This document shows positions 41,045 through 50,675 of a stretch of DNA of 64,000 nt, in pieces. Source of the DNA: Runella defluvii (lineage in GTDB: Bacteria; Bacteroidota; Bacteroidia; Cytophagales; Spirosomataceae); assembly GCF_014195535.1 (NCBI RefSeq), contig NZ_JACIBY010000001.1:1073811-1137810 (forward strand), in the 5' to 3' direction. The notes under the pieces were generated by a model. The model ran no database searches and was not told where the DNA came from. It saw only the letters and a program-made list of their open reading frames with translations. Each line of letters begins with the position of its first letter. The first letter of the stretch is position 1. Position numbers and translations under genes: made by a program.

Positions 41045-41173
41045 GTGCTTTCGCAGTGCCATTTACACATTCTATAAATCAATTTTTTCAACCTCTTCCC
41101 ATTAACTTTAACAAGAAAAAGTATGGACAATTTTTCTACTTTCCGAGACGTCTGTCGGGTCGCTCTTTTAACG

Positions 41174-44100
41174 ATGACTCCCCAAAAGGAGATGCTTATA
41201 TGCTTGTTGTTTTGTCTATTAAGTGGAATTGCTTTTGGGCAAAAAACTTGGAATGGTTCTGTAAGCACTGATTGGGGGACGCCCGCTAACTGGAGTGGTG
41301 GCACAATACCATCGTTATCCAGTAATGTTGTTATTCCTGCTGCTCCTTCAAACCAACCTAAAGTAAACGGTACTGCTATTGCGGGAACAGTCGAGGTACA
41401 AAGCGGAGCTACCTTAACGATTGCATCTACTGGAACGCTTACGACCAGTAATTTTAAGTTGATTGGGATTATTTCAGCTTCGATTCACAATTTGGGGACA
41501 ATTGACAACGCTGGCATAATAACAATATCACCTAGTTTGGGAGTTGGACGAGGTTTTAGGAATGTTGGAACTTTTAACAATAAGCCAACAACGGGAGAAT
41601 TAAAAATTGATAACTCGACGGTGAGTGGATTTACAACTGAAAGTGGGAGTACAGTCAATAATGAAGGGAAAATAGCAATAGGAAGTACTGGAAATATTGG
41701 ATTAACTGGGATTTTGATTGGTGGAAGTAATACTTTTAATAACAAATCAACGGGAACGATTACCATCGACCGAGCGGTAACAAATAGTATCAGCAACGGC
41801 TCGACGCTGACTAATGAGGGTACTATCAAGATAGGGTCAATTAACATTGGCGGATTGGTATCTGTCCTTAACACTGCTACATTTACTAATAAGGGAGTCT
41901 TAGAAATAGACCGTGCTACGACTAATAGTATTAGCAATACAACAAATACCTTCACAAATGAAGGCACCATAAAACTAGGGGCAAATAATGGAAGTGGTAT
42001 AACTGCTTTGTCAAACACCGCTACGTTTAATAATAAACCCACCGCTTCCATTTTGATTGACCGCGCGTCCCTTACAAGTATTTCTAACCTTCCTGGTGGT
42101 ACTTTTACCAATGAAGGAAGCATTACAATCGGTGGAACAAACAGCGGTTCGCCAACGGGTATTGTAAACTCATCTACTTTTAACAACACAGCGGGTGAAA
42201 TAAAAGTGGATAAAACGACCCTTGTTGGCCTTTCAAACTTATTGGGGACGTTTACAAACGCCGCTAAAATTACGATTGGTAGTGCTGATGACGTCGGCGC
42301 AACAGGTTTGGCCAATACGGCTACTTTTAATAATAACACTGGTGGAGTAATCAGTATCGATCGTGCAACAGGGAACGCCTTAAACAACCTCGCAGGAACC
42401 TTTACGAATAAAGCGAAAGTTGTCATAGAAGCGTTGGCTAGTGTGGCAGGAACGGGCGTTAACAATGCTTCTGGAGCTACTTTCGACAACAATGGTTGCG
42501 GTGCTTTGTTAAAATTAGTGTCTAATAGTGTGATTGCCAACGCAGGAACGTTTTCCAATTCAGGGCAAATAATTGAAAATGCGAGCGGGAACAGTGCCAT
42601 TAGTTCCAATGCTGGAATTGTTCAAAATTTCAACGGTGGCACTTTTACAATCGGTTCAGGAACTCCTGTCTTTGCTACGGCTGCGACCAACCTCACAACC
42701 TGTGTGCCCACCAATGGAATCGTTGATATTACAGGCTTGCACGCCTCTACAAGTTATACGGTAACTTCGACCAGCGGCCCAACGGTCAATGTAACAGCCT
42801 CCAGCGATGCTACGGGCAAGTTGTCCTTGACAGGTTTGGGAGCAGGCACCTACGCCCTTACGTTGAGTGGTAGTTGCGTTCCAGAAAATATATCGTTTTC
42901 GGCTACATTGACGGCCCCAGCTAATCCAAGTTTATTTACGGTAGCAGGTAGTGGTAGTTTTTGCCCCAACGGACTAGGTTTAGAAATTACTTTAAGTGGT
43001 TCGGCAACAGGGGTGAATTACAAACTCATGGAAGGCGTAAATTTAATTTCTACGGTAGCAGGAACAGGGAATCCGCTTTCATTTGGAAATATCCTTCAAG
43101 CTGGTACTTACACTGTAGAGGCTGTAAACGCAACGACGAACTGTTCTTCGACGATGACGGGCTCGGCCGTTTTAGTGGCGTACTCCATCCCAACGGCGAC
43201 AATTTCGGGAGCAACAACCCTCTGTAAAGATGCAACTGCACCCGTTATTACTTTTACAGGCGCCAATGGGTCAGGGAATTATACGTTTAAATACACAATT
43301 AATGGTGGTTTAACCCAAGAAGTAACTACGAGTGGAGGAAATACGGCTACGGTGACTGTGCCCACCACCACTGCGGGCGTTTATACTTATACTTTGGTCA
43401 GTGTGAGTGACGCAAACTGCGGACAAAACCAGACGGGAGACGCGGTAGTGACCATTAATGGCAAGCCTACCATTAACCTGTTGTTGAATACCCAAACATT
43501 TATCGAAGGGTCAACAACTGTTCTTTGCGATGCTGATGCAAATCCAGTTAATAATTTGTTATTCTCGGTGGCTAATTCTTGCGTAACGGGCACATTGATG
43601 TGGCGTACTCAGGTAGGAAATGGTGCTTGGGGCAGCTGGAGTTTAACCCCACCTGCAACTCAACCATCGGATGCCGTTGCGTATCGTTATCAAGCTTCGT
43701 GCGACGTAGCTTGTTCATCAACTTTTTCAGGTATAATCAATGTGGCAGTGCAGTATCGTGCTGCCGTACCTCAAAATGTTTCGATGGTGGCGGACGGAAC
43801 AACCATTGCGGCGGGTGAATCAAAAAATGTGTGTGATATTGAAGGAAATACCCTCACTTTTAACGCAACTTGTGGGGCGGGAGAAATTGTTTTATATTCT
43901 GTTGATGGAGGTGATTATTCGTCGGTTGTGCCTACACAAATGGCAGATGGCGCAGTACACAATTACCGTGTTCGTTGCCGTAAATCGGACGGGACAATTT
44001 CTTGTATTGAGTCTGAATCGGCGGCGATGAGTTTGCGTCTGACGCCTGCTTTGGCGGCTCCTACGGTGAGTATTAGCCCAATGAACGGCTGTGGAACACC

Positions 44101-45376
44101 AACGGCAATGACAGGAGTTACTTCTTGCGGAGCGCTTCAAACAATATGGTATGATGCTACTACCCAACAGGCCATTAGCTCATTACCCGCACAAACCCCA
44201 ACTGCTACTACTTCCTATTTTGCGCGCTGTCTATCGGCAACAGGTTGCCTAAGTATGGCAAGTAATACGGTCACTTTTACTTATTTCTCTACAACCACCG
44301 CTCCAGCAGTAACTGTCAGTTCAGATATCGTATGTGCTGGAACAGAAGTAACGGTTTCCTCTAATTGTCCTGCTCCTTCGGTGGCATTTTGGAACACGGG
44401 TGTTAAGGAAAGTAGCTTTAAAGTGGCCTTTAATAACGTGATTAGTCAGTCATATTGGGTAAAATGTATTTTCCCTAATGGTTGTGAAACGGCTTCAAGT
44501 ACGCCTAAAGAAGTGCTTTGGAAAGCGTTTGATATTACCATTATTAACGTTGGACAAAGTCAATCAGCAACCAAGGAAGATAATAAATTAGCATGGGCGG
44601 GTCAATTTCTTACACCTGATGCGGGGCCATCGCTAGACAAAAGTTTGCAAACGAACCCCACGGTTTACTTCACTGAGCGGGTTAATAAAATGGCCCCCCG
44701 TTTTTGGACAATCAATGCCGAAGTATGTGCATTGGGGACAAGCGGGTCGTTGACATTTGATATGTTGTTGACACCAGAAACTGGAGTACCGCGCTCTTTT
44801 AATACCCACGAAAACAACGCGCCTTATTTTATGTATGCTAATCGCGGGGGCTGGACAGAATTATATGCTCAAAATCACCCAGCGTATGGTTTTTATGAAG
44901 AAAATGGAAGCGGAGGCAACAAATATGATGAAGGGCTTCCGAAGGGCTTGTACAAGCTAAGTGTGCGTTATTGGGATGCAAAAGGGGAGGGTAGTATTTA
45001 TCCTTCAAAACGCCTACCTGTAGGAAACGTATTAGCTTACCAAGAATATTGGTTCAGAGTGGTTTCGGAAGAAGGGCCTGGCAAAGGAGCCGCGCGACAA
45101 GGGGTAATAACATCCGATAATGGTACATTGGCCGAAGTGATGCCTAACCCAGTGAAGAATGTTCTACAGGTGCAAATTAATGACAGCAAAGGTCAAACGT
45201 TTGACCTTCAGTTTATGGATATTTCAGGCCGTTTGATGCAATCAAAAAAGATTGTTGCTGAAACAAACCAACACAAAGAAACGTTGGATGTAACAGCACA
45301 GGGGGCTGGTATGTATTTCTTAAAGGTAGTAGGAGCTACAAAAAGTCAGACATTGAAAGTCTTGAAGATTGATTAA
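41174..45376 (+). CDS. T9SS type A sorting-domain surface protein with internal repeats
   Basis: About 1400 residues. The start at 41174 gives a short n-region and a good signal peptide (MLICLLFCLLSGIAFGQ); ATG at 41123 would add 17 residues. N-terminal half: about ten degenerate ~40-residue beta-solenoid repeats (TFTNEGTIKIG...TATFNNK.TG.ISIDRAT.N.ISN; residues ~90-480). Middle: Ig-like/SprB-like modules with Cys pairs, GTYALTLSG, ATVTVPTTTAGVYTYTLVSV and similar. C-terminus: a typical type A CTD (EVMPNPVKNVLQVQ...DISGRLMQ...GMYFLKVV...KVLKID) for export by the type IX system and anchoring to LPS. Likely adhesin; ligand unknown. Confidence 0.85.
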   Translation: MTPQKEMLICLLFCLLSGIAFGQKTWNGSVSTDWGTPANWSGGTIPSLSSNVVIPAAPSNQPKVNGTAIAGTVEVQSGATLTIASTGTLTTSNFKLIGIISASIHNLGTIDNAGIITISPSLGVGRGFRNVGTFNNKPTTGELKIDNSTVSGFTTESGSTVNNEGKIAIGSTGNIGLTGILIGGSNTFNNKSTGTITIDRAVTNSISNGSTLTNEGTIKIGSINIGGLVSVLNTATFTNKGVLEIDRATTNSISNTTNTFTNEGTIKLGANNGSGITALSNTATFNNKPTASILIDRASLTSISNLPGGTFTNEGSITIGGTNSGSPTGIVNSSTFNNTAGEIKVDKTTLVGLSNLLGTFTNAAKITIGSADDVGATGLANTATFNNNTGGVISIDRATGNALNNLAGTFTNKAKVVIEALASVAGTGVNNASGATFDNNGCGALLKLVSNSVIANAGTFSNSGQIIENASGNSAISSNAGIVQNFNGGTFTIGSGTPVFATAATNLTTCVPTNGIVDITGLHASTSYTVTSTSGPTVNVTASSDATGKLSLTGLGAGTYALTLSGSCVPENISFSATLTAPANPSLFTVAGSGSFCPNGLGLEITLSGSATGVNYKLMEGVNLISTVAGTGNPLSFGNILQAGTYTVEAVNATTNCSSTMTGSAVLVAYSIPTATISGATTLCKDATAPVITFTGANGSGNYTFKYTINGGLTQEVTTSGGNTATVTVPTTTAGVYTYTLVSVSDANCGQNQTGDAVVTINGKPTINLLLNTQTFIEGSTTVLCDADANPVNNLLFSVANSCVTGTLMWRTQVGNGAWGSWSLTPPATQPSDAVAYRYQASCDVACSSTFSGIINVAVQYRAAVPQNVSMVADGTTIAAGESKNVCDIEGNTLTFNATCGAGEIVLYSVDGGDYSSVVPTQMADGAVHNYRVRCRKSDGTISCIESESAAMSLRLTPALAAPTVSISPMNGCGTPTAMTGVTSCGALQTIWYDATTQQAISSLPAQTPTATTSYFARCLSATGCLSMASNTVTFTYFSTTTAPAVTVSSDIVCAGTEVTVSSNCPAPSVAFWNTGVKESSFKVAFNNVISQSYWVKCIFPNGCETASSTPKEVLWKAFDITIINVGQSQSATKEDNKLAWAGQFLTPDAGPSLDKSLQTNPTVYFTERVNKMAPRFWTINAEVCALGTSGSLTFDMLLTPETGVPRSFNTHENNAPYFMYANRGGWTELYAQNHPAYGFYEENGSGGNKYDEGLPKGLYKLSVRYWDAKGEGSIYPSKRLPVGNVLAYQEYWFRVVSEEGPGKGAARQGVITSDNGTLAEVMPNPVKNVLQVQINDSKGQTFDLQFMDISGRLMQSKKIVAETNQHKETLDVTAQGAGMYFLKVVGATKSQTLKVLKID

Positions 45377-45390
45377 AAATGGAGAATAAT

Positions 45391-45423
45391 AAAAAAAGGA
45401 GCTGCCTAGCAGCTCCTTTTTTT
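45391..45423. terminator. Bidirectional terminator
   Basis: aaaaaaaggagctg, loop cctag, cagctccttttttt, between convergent genes; A-run on the left and T-run on the right serve both directions. Confidence 0.85.
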
Positions 45424-45718
45424 ATGCTAATTCCTGCAATCGTTCGACGGAATAGGCCGTGGGCTTGTCCGCAAAAAGGACCTTGGTTTTAGCCCATGTT
45501 GTTTTGAATAATTCAGAATCTCGGTACGCATTTAGGGCAGCTTCGTCGTCCCAATAACTGTATGTTAGATAAACATTGGAGTGGTTTAAGTCGCGTAAAA
45601 GCTCTAGTCGATGGCAGCCTTGACGGGCTCTGATTTTTTCTTTTGATTGCTCAAAAACGTCTAAAAAATCAGCCACTTTTTCAGGCTGAAACGTCATTCG
45701 TACGATTCGGATAAGCAT
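45422..45718 (-). CDS. ABM-family small dimeric barrel protein
   Basis: 98 residues, MLIRIVRMTFQPEKVADFLDVFEQS... with YSYWDDEAALNAYRDSELFKTTW, the antibiotic biosynthesis monooxygenase (YgiN-like) pattern. Forms dimers of ferredoxin-like folds; known members are quinol monooxygenases or autoinducer-modifying LsrG, function here unknown. Immediately downstream (22 bp) of the enoyl-CoA hydratase gene on the same strand, so probably co-transcribed. Confidence 0.8.
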   Translation of the reverse strand: MLIRIVRMTFQPEKVADFLDVFEQSKEKIRARQGCHRLELLRDLNHSNVYLTYSYWDDEAALNAYRDSELFKTTWAKTKVLFADKPTAYSVERLQELA

Positions 45719-45739
45719 ATTGATTCTATATTGAGGAAG

Positions 45740-46519
45740 TTATTTTCCACGATACGCGGCCTTGCGTTTTTGCAAAAAAGCCATAATTCCTTCCGCTGCG
45801 TCATGCGTGCGGCCAAGTTGGTCTTGGTGGGTCGCTTCAAGCTCAAGCATTTGGTCGAGGGTAGAATACATGGCCTGGTTCATCACTTGTTTCATCGCCC
45901 CAATGGATCTTGTAGGAGCATTTTGGTAATAAGAAACAATGTCGGCAAGTTCTACATCTAGCTCGCTGGCAGGTACAGCTTTGTGAATCAGTCCAATCTG
46001 AGCGGCTTCTATGGCAGATACTTTTCGACCAGTACTGGCTATTTCAAAGGCCTTTTGCATTCCGACCAATCGAGGTAAAAAGAAGGTAGAGCCAGCGTCG
46101 GGCATGAGGCCGATATTGACAAAAATTTGACTTAAATATGCTTCTTCGGTGGCTATGACAAGGTCACAGGCCAGAGCAAGCGAACAGCCAGCCCCCGCCG
46201 CTACGCCATTGAGCCGACAAATGATGGGTTTGGGCAATGACCGTATGGCTAAAATAAGCGGGTTGTAGTTTTGTCGTAACGAATCCCCAAGGCTATTGGC
46301 GCCCCCCATTCCTTCTTTGAGGTCGGCACCCGAACAAAATGCTTTATCGCCAGCGCCTGTTATGACCACCACACGTACTGTTTCGTCGGCGGCTGTAGTT
46401 TCAATGGCGCGTGTCATTTCTTTTAACAAGCCTGCACTTAAAGCATTGTAAACTTGAGGGCGATTGAGCGTAATGCGGGCAACGCCATCGTTTACTTCGT
46501 AGGTTAAATACTCAAACAT
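45740..46519 (-). CDS. Enoyl-CoA hydratase/isomerase (PaaG-like)
   Basis: 259 residues from MFEYLTYEVNDGVARITLNRPQVYNAL; the longer frame to 46582 is not conserved. Crotonase motifs: AFCSGADLKEG (oxyanion hole), NGVAAGAGCSLALACD (second oxyanion Gly) and IGLMPDAGSTFFLPRLVG. The PDAGSTFFLPRLVG text with Asp resembles PaaG/PaaB 1,2-epoxyphenylacetyl-CoA isomerase-type enzymes; a generic fatty-acid hydratase remains possible. Operon with the PAP2-like gene upstream and ABM gene downstream. Confidence 0.85.
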   Translation of the reverse strand: MFEYLTYEVNDGVARITLNRPQVYNALSAGLLKEMTRAIETTAADETVRVVVITGAGDKAFCSGADLKEGMGGANSLGDSLRQNYNPLILAIRSLPKPIICRLNGVAAGAGCSLALACDLVIATEEAYLSQIFVNIGLMPDAGSTFFLPRLVGMQKAFEIASTGRKVSAIEAAQIGLIHKAVPASELDVELADIVSYYQNAPTRSIGAMKQVMNQAMYSTLDQMLELEATHQDQLGRTHDAAEGIMAFLQKRKAAYRGK

Positions 46520-46566
46520 GGTTTTTGGGTTTAGGATGAAGCAGAAAATACGTAAATGTAATAATC

Positions 46567-47205
46567 TCAGACAAACCACCAAACAGTTGCTAAACTTACC
46601 ACCAAACCCAGCAAAACGCCCGCGCTAATTTGAGCAGGTGTGTGGGCATTGAGGTGAAGGCGTGCACTCATTAAAAGTCCTCCTAGTACGATTAACCCTA
46701 AAAGAGGATAGAGGAGGATGTGTTCTCCGAATTTGATAACTATACCAAAAGTAGCACCCAACAACCCTCCAAAGCCAGTGCCGTGCGCGCTAATTTTCCA
46801 GTTTAAACTTATAATGGCGACCAAAGCGATAGAAACCGTTACACTGGCAAGAACGATGCTAATTTGGGGGGCTAACTCTGACAATTGGGCGAGTTGATAC
46901 CGAAAAAAATACGTAGCAAAGCCGTAAAGCAACACTGTAATAAAATACGGAAGGCGTCGGTCGGCAAGATTATCTAAGTGGAGACTTTGAATATAACCTG
47001 CTCGGTATAAATAGTAAATTCCTAAGGCAGGAATCACAAAAGTAGTCATGCCCACAAACCCCAAAAGGGTAAGGCGGATGGGCGGGGAGAACATATCGAC
47101 GCCAACAACGGCTGGTGTGGTAAAAAACAACATGCCCAACAATAACGTGGGCATCAGAAGTGGATGAAGCAGAACCGAAAGAGACTTAGCAAGTGGCGTA
47201 TTCAA
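46567..47205 (-). CDS. PAP2-like membrane protein
   Basis: 212 residues, six hydrophobic helices. The C-terminal half has SAHGTGFGGLLGATFG and ARLHLNAHTPAQISAGVLLG, resembling the SxH and RxxxxxHTxxQ motifs of phosphatase PAP2 proteins; the first KxxxxxxRP motif appears weakly as NLADRRLPYF. It could be a lipid phosphatase of the membrane or a non-enzymatic relative. -7 box TACCTTTG at 47249-47256 (minus strand). Same strand as rpoN upstream. Confidence 0.65.
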   Translation of the reverse strand: MNTPLAKSLSVLLHPLLMPTLLLGMLFFTTPAVVGVDMFSPPIRLTLLGFVGMTTFVIPALGIYYLYRAGYIQSLHLDNLADRRLPYFITVLLYGFATYFFRYQLAQLSELAPQISIVLASVTVSIALVAIISLNWKISAHGTGFGGLLGATFGIVIKFGEHILLYPLLGLIVLGGLLMSARLHLNAHTPAQISAGVLLGLVVSLATVWWFV

Positions 47206-47276
47206 AGCGAATGTATCTGTTTATTGCCGACCTTTATTTTGATTATCACAAAGGTAACGAATAACAGACGATGTCA

Positions 47277-48734
47277 CTATAATTGTTTGCGTAATCGTGC
47301 AACAGGTATGTTGAGCTGTTCGCGGTATTTGGCCACCGTTCGACGGGCAATGTTATAGCCTTTATCGTTAAGGAGTTTCTCTAACTTATCGTCCGAAAGC
47401 GGATTGCCTTTTGGTTCGTGGTCAATCAAATCTTTCAGAATAGACTTCACTTCACGGCTACTTGCGTCTTCGCCGTACTCAGTCGAAATTCCTTCTGAGA
47501 AGAAATATTTCAACGGATATACCCCAAATTCTGTTTGGACAGCCTTACTGTTGGCCACGCGTGAAACCGTCGAAACGTCCATTTCGATACGTAGCGCGAT
47601 GTCCTTCAAAATCATCGGTTTTAAGCGGGTTTCGTCGCCATCCAAAAAGAACTCATATTGGTACTGTAAAATGGCATTCATTGTACGTTGAAGCGTATTT
47701 TGGCGCTGTTTGATGGCATCAATAAACCACTTTGCGGCATCGAGTTTTTGCTTCACAAAAGTGACCGTCTCTTTGATATGTCGATTGGATTTGTCGCTTT
47801 TGTCGTAGGTATCCAGCATTTCGGCAAAAGACCGACTTATGCGCAGTTCTGGTGCATTTTTTGAGTTGAGGTGTACTTCAAGCTTGCCGTTGTTGTTGTG
47901 AATCCAAAAATCGGGCAAAAGATATTGTGCTAATCCGTCTTCGCCTTCTACTGAGCCAGGTTTTGGGTTTAGTTTTGTGATGAGCGAAATGACGCACTTC
48001 ATTTGGTCGTCATTGATGCCGAGGCGTTTTTGAATTTTCTCAAAATGCTTTTTTGAAAATTCATCAAAATAATCCTCAATGATTTTGATGGCATAGTTGA
48101 CATAGATGTCCGAAGCATTTTTACGATCAAGCTGGAGCAACAAACATTCTTGCAAATTGCGGGAACCAATGCCTGGAGGGTCAAATGTTTGGATTTTTTT
48201 CAACACAACCTCCACTTCCTCCACCGAGGTATAAAACCCTTGCGAAAGGGCCAAATCATTGACAACAGCTTGCATAGAACGGCGGATATAGCCGTCGTTT
48301 TCGATGCTTCCCAACAATTGTAAGCCGATGACCGACTGGCGTTCGTTGAGTTTCAAATACCCAAACTGTTGCTGTAGTGCATCTTGTAACGTATTGATGG
48401 TAGCAATTGGTACCTCCCGATCATCCTCTGGGAAGTTTCCATCGCTATACATTTTATAACCGCCATATTCGTCATGGTTGAGGTAGTCGTCAAGACTAAT
48501 GTCATCACGGGTCGAATATTCGTCATCGTATTCACTATCAGATGAATCATCATAGATGTCATCTTTCTCGTTCATTTCCTGTTCTAACCCCTCTTCCAAT
48601 GCTGGATTAATCTCCAACTCCTCCTCAATTCGGCTCTCTAATTCTGCCGTCGGAATTTGGAGCAGCTTGATAAATTGTATCTGCTGCGGCGAGAGCTTTT
48701 GTTGTAATGTTTGGTTTAGGCTTAACTTCTGCAT
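47277..48734 (-). CDS. rpoN: RNA polymerase sigma-54 factor
   Basis: 485 residues. Region I Gln/Leu-rich start (LNQTLQQKLSPQQIQFIKLLQIPTAELE), acidic region II (about 50-90; EEGLEQEMNEKDDIYDDSS), the core-binding domain, the HTH region and the RpoN box ARRTVAKYREQLNIP near the C-terminus (about 463-478), all as in RpoN. It directs transcription from -24/-12 promoters with AAA+ activators. Upstream TAGTTTTG box at 48832-48839 (minus strand). Confidence 0.95.
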   Translation of the reverse strand: MQKLSLNQTLQQKLSPQQIQFIKLLQIPTAELESRIEEELEINPALEEGLEQEMNEKDDIYDDSSDSEYDDEYSTRDDISLDDYLNHDEYGGYKMYSDGNFPEDDREVPIATINTLQDALQQQFGYLKLNERQSVIGLQLLGSIENDGYIRRSMQAVVNDLALSQGFYTSVEEVEVVLKKIQTFDPPGIGSRNLQECLLLQLDRKNASDIYVNYAIKIIEDYFDEFSKKHFEKIQKRLGINDDQMKCVISLITKLNPKPGSVEGEDGLAQYLLPDFWIHNNNGKLEVHLNSKNAPELRISRSFAEMLDTYDKSDKSNRHIKETVTFVKQKLDAAKWFIDAIKQRQNTLQRTMNAILQYQYEFFLDGDETRLKPMILKDIALRIEMDVSTVSRVANSKAVQTEFGVYPLKYFFSEGISTEYGEDASSREVKSILKDLIDHEPKGNPLSDDKLEKLLNDKGYNIARRTVAKYREQLNIPVARLRKQL

Positions 48735-49020
48735 GATAGAGTGGGGTTATAAAGCTTGTTCCATGCGATGTTTTTTGGATTATCGTCTGTTTACAGAAAT
48801 AGCCTCTATCAACAGTCGTGCCAAAACTACATTTAACTTCTTTTTTTTGGTTAATTTTTTAAAAGTATTTTTTGATTTAGCTTTTTTTTGGGAAGAAAAT
48901 TATGTCTTTTGGGAGAAGATACGAATGGCGTAAGTTGTTGATAATGAACATATTATGTTTTGGTATATATTTTACTGAATATTTGGTAATTTATTGGACG
49001 TAAAAAATGCCAAAAAGTGA

Positions 49021-49054
49021 CAAAGCCAAACATCTTTTTGGATGTTTGGCTTTG
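49021..49054 (-). terminator. Terminator of tyrS
   Basis: Perfect 14-bp stem caaagccaaacatc / gatgtttggctttg with a six-base loop, 32 bp after the tyrS stop. The rest of the 352-bp gap 48735-49086 is AT-rich 5' region of rpoN, without a gene. Confidence 0.8.
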
Positions 49055-49086
49055 TAGGGAGGTAAAAAATGGTGATAAAAAGGCGC

Positions 49087-50391
49087 TTATTCGACCACGA
49101 TTAAGTGATTTTTTTTGCCTTTAGAAACCAACAAAAATTTATTTTGTAACAACTCAAATGCAGGTTGCGCATTGGGGTCAGCGACTTTGGTTTTGTTGAT
49201 GCTTACGGCGTTTCCTTGGATAGCCCGTCGTGCCTCACCCTTCGATGCGTAAATTTCGTTGTTGGTTACTACCGATAATAAATCAGTGACGTTGGTACAC
49301 TCAGCCAATGCGGTTGCGCTGATGACACTTTGCGGCACTCCATCAAATACCGCTTCAAATGTCAGCATATCCATGTTTTGAAGTGTTTCAAGGGTTCCTT
49401 TTCCAAAAAGAACTTCAGAGGCAGCTACTGCCATCTCATATTCTGATAATGAGTGAACTCGAATGGTCACATCCTTTGCCAAAGCTTTCTGCATAACGCG
49501 TAGGTGAGGAGCTTGGGCGTGTTCGGCTTCAAAAGCCTCTATTTCATCCTTTGTGTAAAGCGTAAATACGCGGAGCAAGCGCGAGCAGTCGGCATCGGCG
49601 CAGTTAAGCCAAAACTGATAAAACTGGAAAGGAGAAGTTTTGGAAGAATCCAGCCAAACGTTTCCACTTTCACTTTTTCCAAATTTTGTTCCGTCCGATT
49701 TTGTCACCAAAGGAGTTGTCAGAGCAAAAGCACGGTATTCGGCGGTTTCGTCGTTGTTATTTTCTTTTCGACGAATCAATTCTGTACCCGTCGTAATATT
49801 TCCCCATTGGTCCGAACCACCCATTTGCAAACGAACATCGTGGTGTTTAAAGAGCCAATAAAAGTCAAACCCTTGGAGTAGCTGGTAGCTAAATTCGGTG
49901 AAAGAAATGCCTGTTTCGAGGCGTTTTTTTACGGAGTCTTTCGCCGACATATAATTGACTGTAATATATTTCCCTGCTTCCCGTAAAAACTCAAGGAAAC
50001 CAATGTTTTTGAACCAGTCGTAGTTGTTTACAATTTGGGCTGAATTATCGCCGCAGTCAAAATCCAAAAACTTTTCAAGTTGTTTTTTGATACAAGACTC
50101 GTTGTAGCGAAGCGTTTCTTCTGACAAGAAAGCGCGTTCGGCGGCTTTTCCTGAAGGGTCGCCCACCATTCCGGTAGCACCTCCCACCAGAGCAAATGGC
50201 TTATGTCCGCACAACTGGAAGTGTTTTAGGAGCATAATGGTTGCCAAATTTCCGATGTGCAAAGAGGACGCTGTGGGGTCAAAACCAATATAGGCAGAGG
50301 TAATTTCTTTTTGGAGTTGTTCTTCTGTGCCAGGCATCATGTCGTGGAGCATACCACGCCAACGCAATTCTTCGATGAAATTCTTAGTCAT
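49087..50391 (-). CDS. tyrS: Tyrosine-tRNA ligase
   Basis: 434 residues. Class I synthetase signatures: HIGN (45-48) and [13 protein letters not shown] (KMSKS-type), with [18 protein letters not shown], the tyrosine pocket segment [28 protein letters not shown], and a C-terminal S4-like domain ([21 protein letters not shown]). Charges tRNA-Tyr. Probably monocistronic with its own promoter and terminator. Confidence 0.96.
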   Translation of the reverse strand: MTKNFIEELRWRGMLHDMMPGTEEQLQKEITSAYIGFDPTASSLHIGNLATIMLLKHFQLCGHKPFALVGGATGMVGDPSGKAAERAFLSEETLRYNESCIKKQLEKFLDFDCGDNSAQIVNNYDWFKNIGFLEFLREAGKYITVNYMSAKDSVKKRLETGISFTEFSYQLLQGFDFYWLFKHHDVRLQMGGSDQWGNITTGTELIRRKENNNDETAEYRAFALTTPLVTKSDGTKFGKSESGNVWLDSSKTSPFQFYQFWLNCADADCSRLLRVFTLYTKDEIEAFEAEHAQAPHLRVMQKALAKDVTIRVHSLSEYEMAVAASEVLFGKGTLETLQNMDMLTFEAVFDGVPQSVISATALAECTNVTDLLSVVTNNEIYASKGEARRAIQGNAVSINKTKVADPNAQPAFELLQNKFLLVSKGKKNHLIVVE

Positions 50392-50431
50392 TTTCTTGCA
50401 ATCTTGACGGCTTATCTGTATTTTAGAGCCG

Positions 50432-50465
50432 CAAAAGTACGGGGATTTTTGCTTTGGTTGGCAAA
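50432..50465 (-). promoter_or_regulatory. Promoter of tyrS
   Basis: Minus strand TTTG (50462-50465), 22-nt spacer, TACTTTTG (50432-50439), about 40 nt upstream of the tyrS ATG. Close to the Bacteroidota consensus with a slightly long spacer. Confidence 0.6.
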
Positions 50466-50675
50466 AATGTTAAAACCCGAAACTCCTGTAAGAAAACAAA
50501 GAGACTTTTTTATGGCGTTATGTCCTGATTTTCAGATGAAGAATAAGGCGTTTTGCTAAGCTGAAATCCGAAAGTGTAATTAAAAATGAAAAAAAACGAA
50601 GGCTTTCTTCGTGGTTTCTGTTAACTTAGCCAATGCAATCGCATTTTGAGGGGCTTAGATACTCTATTTACAATT

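Noticed and set aside
41485-42609. Minus-strand frame of 374 codons
   Set aside because: Antisense shadow of the repeat part of the T9SS protein gene; repeats give an open complement.
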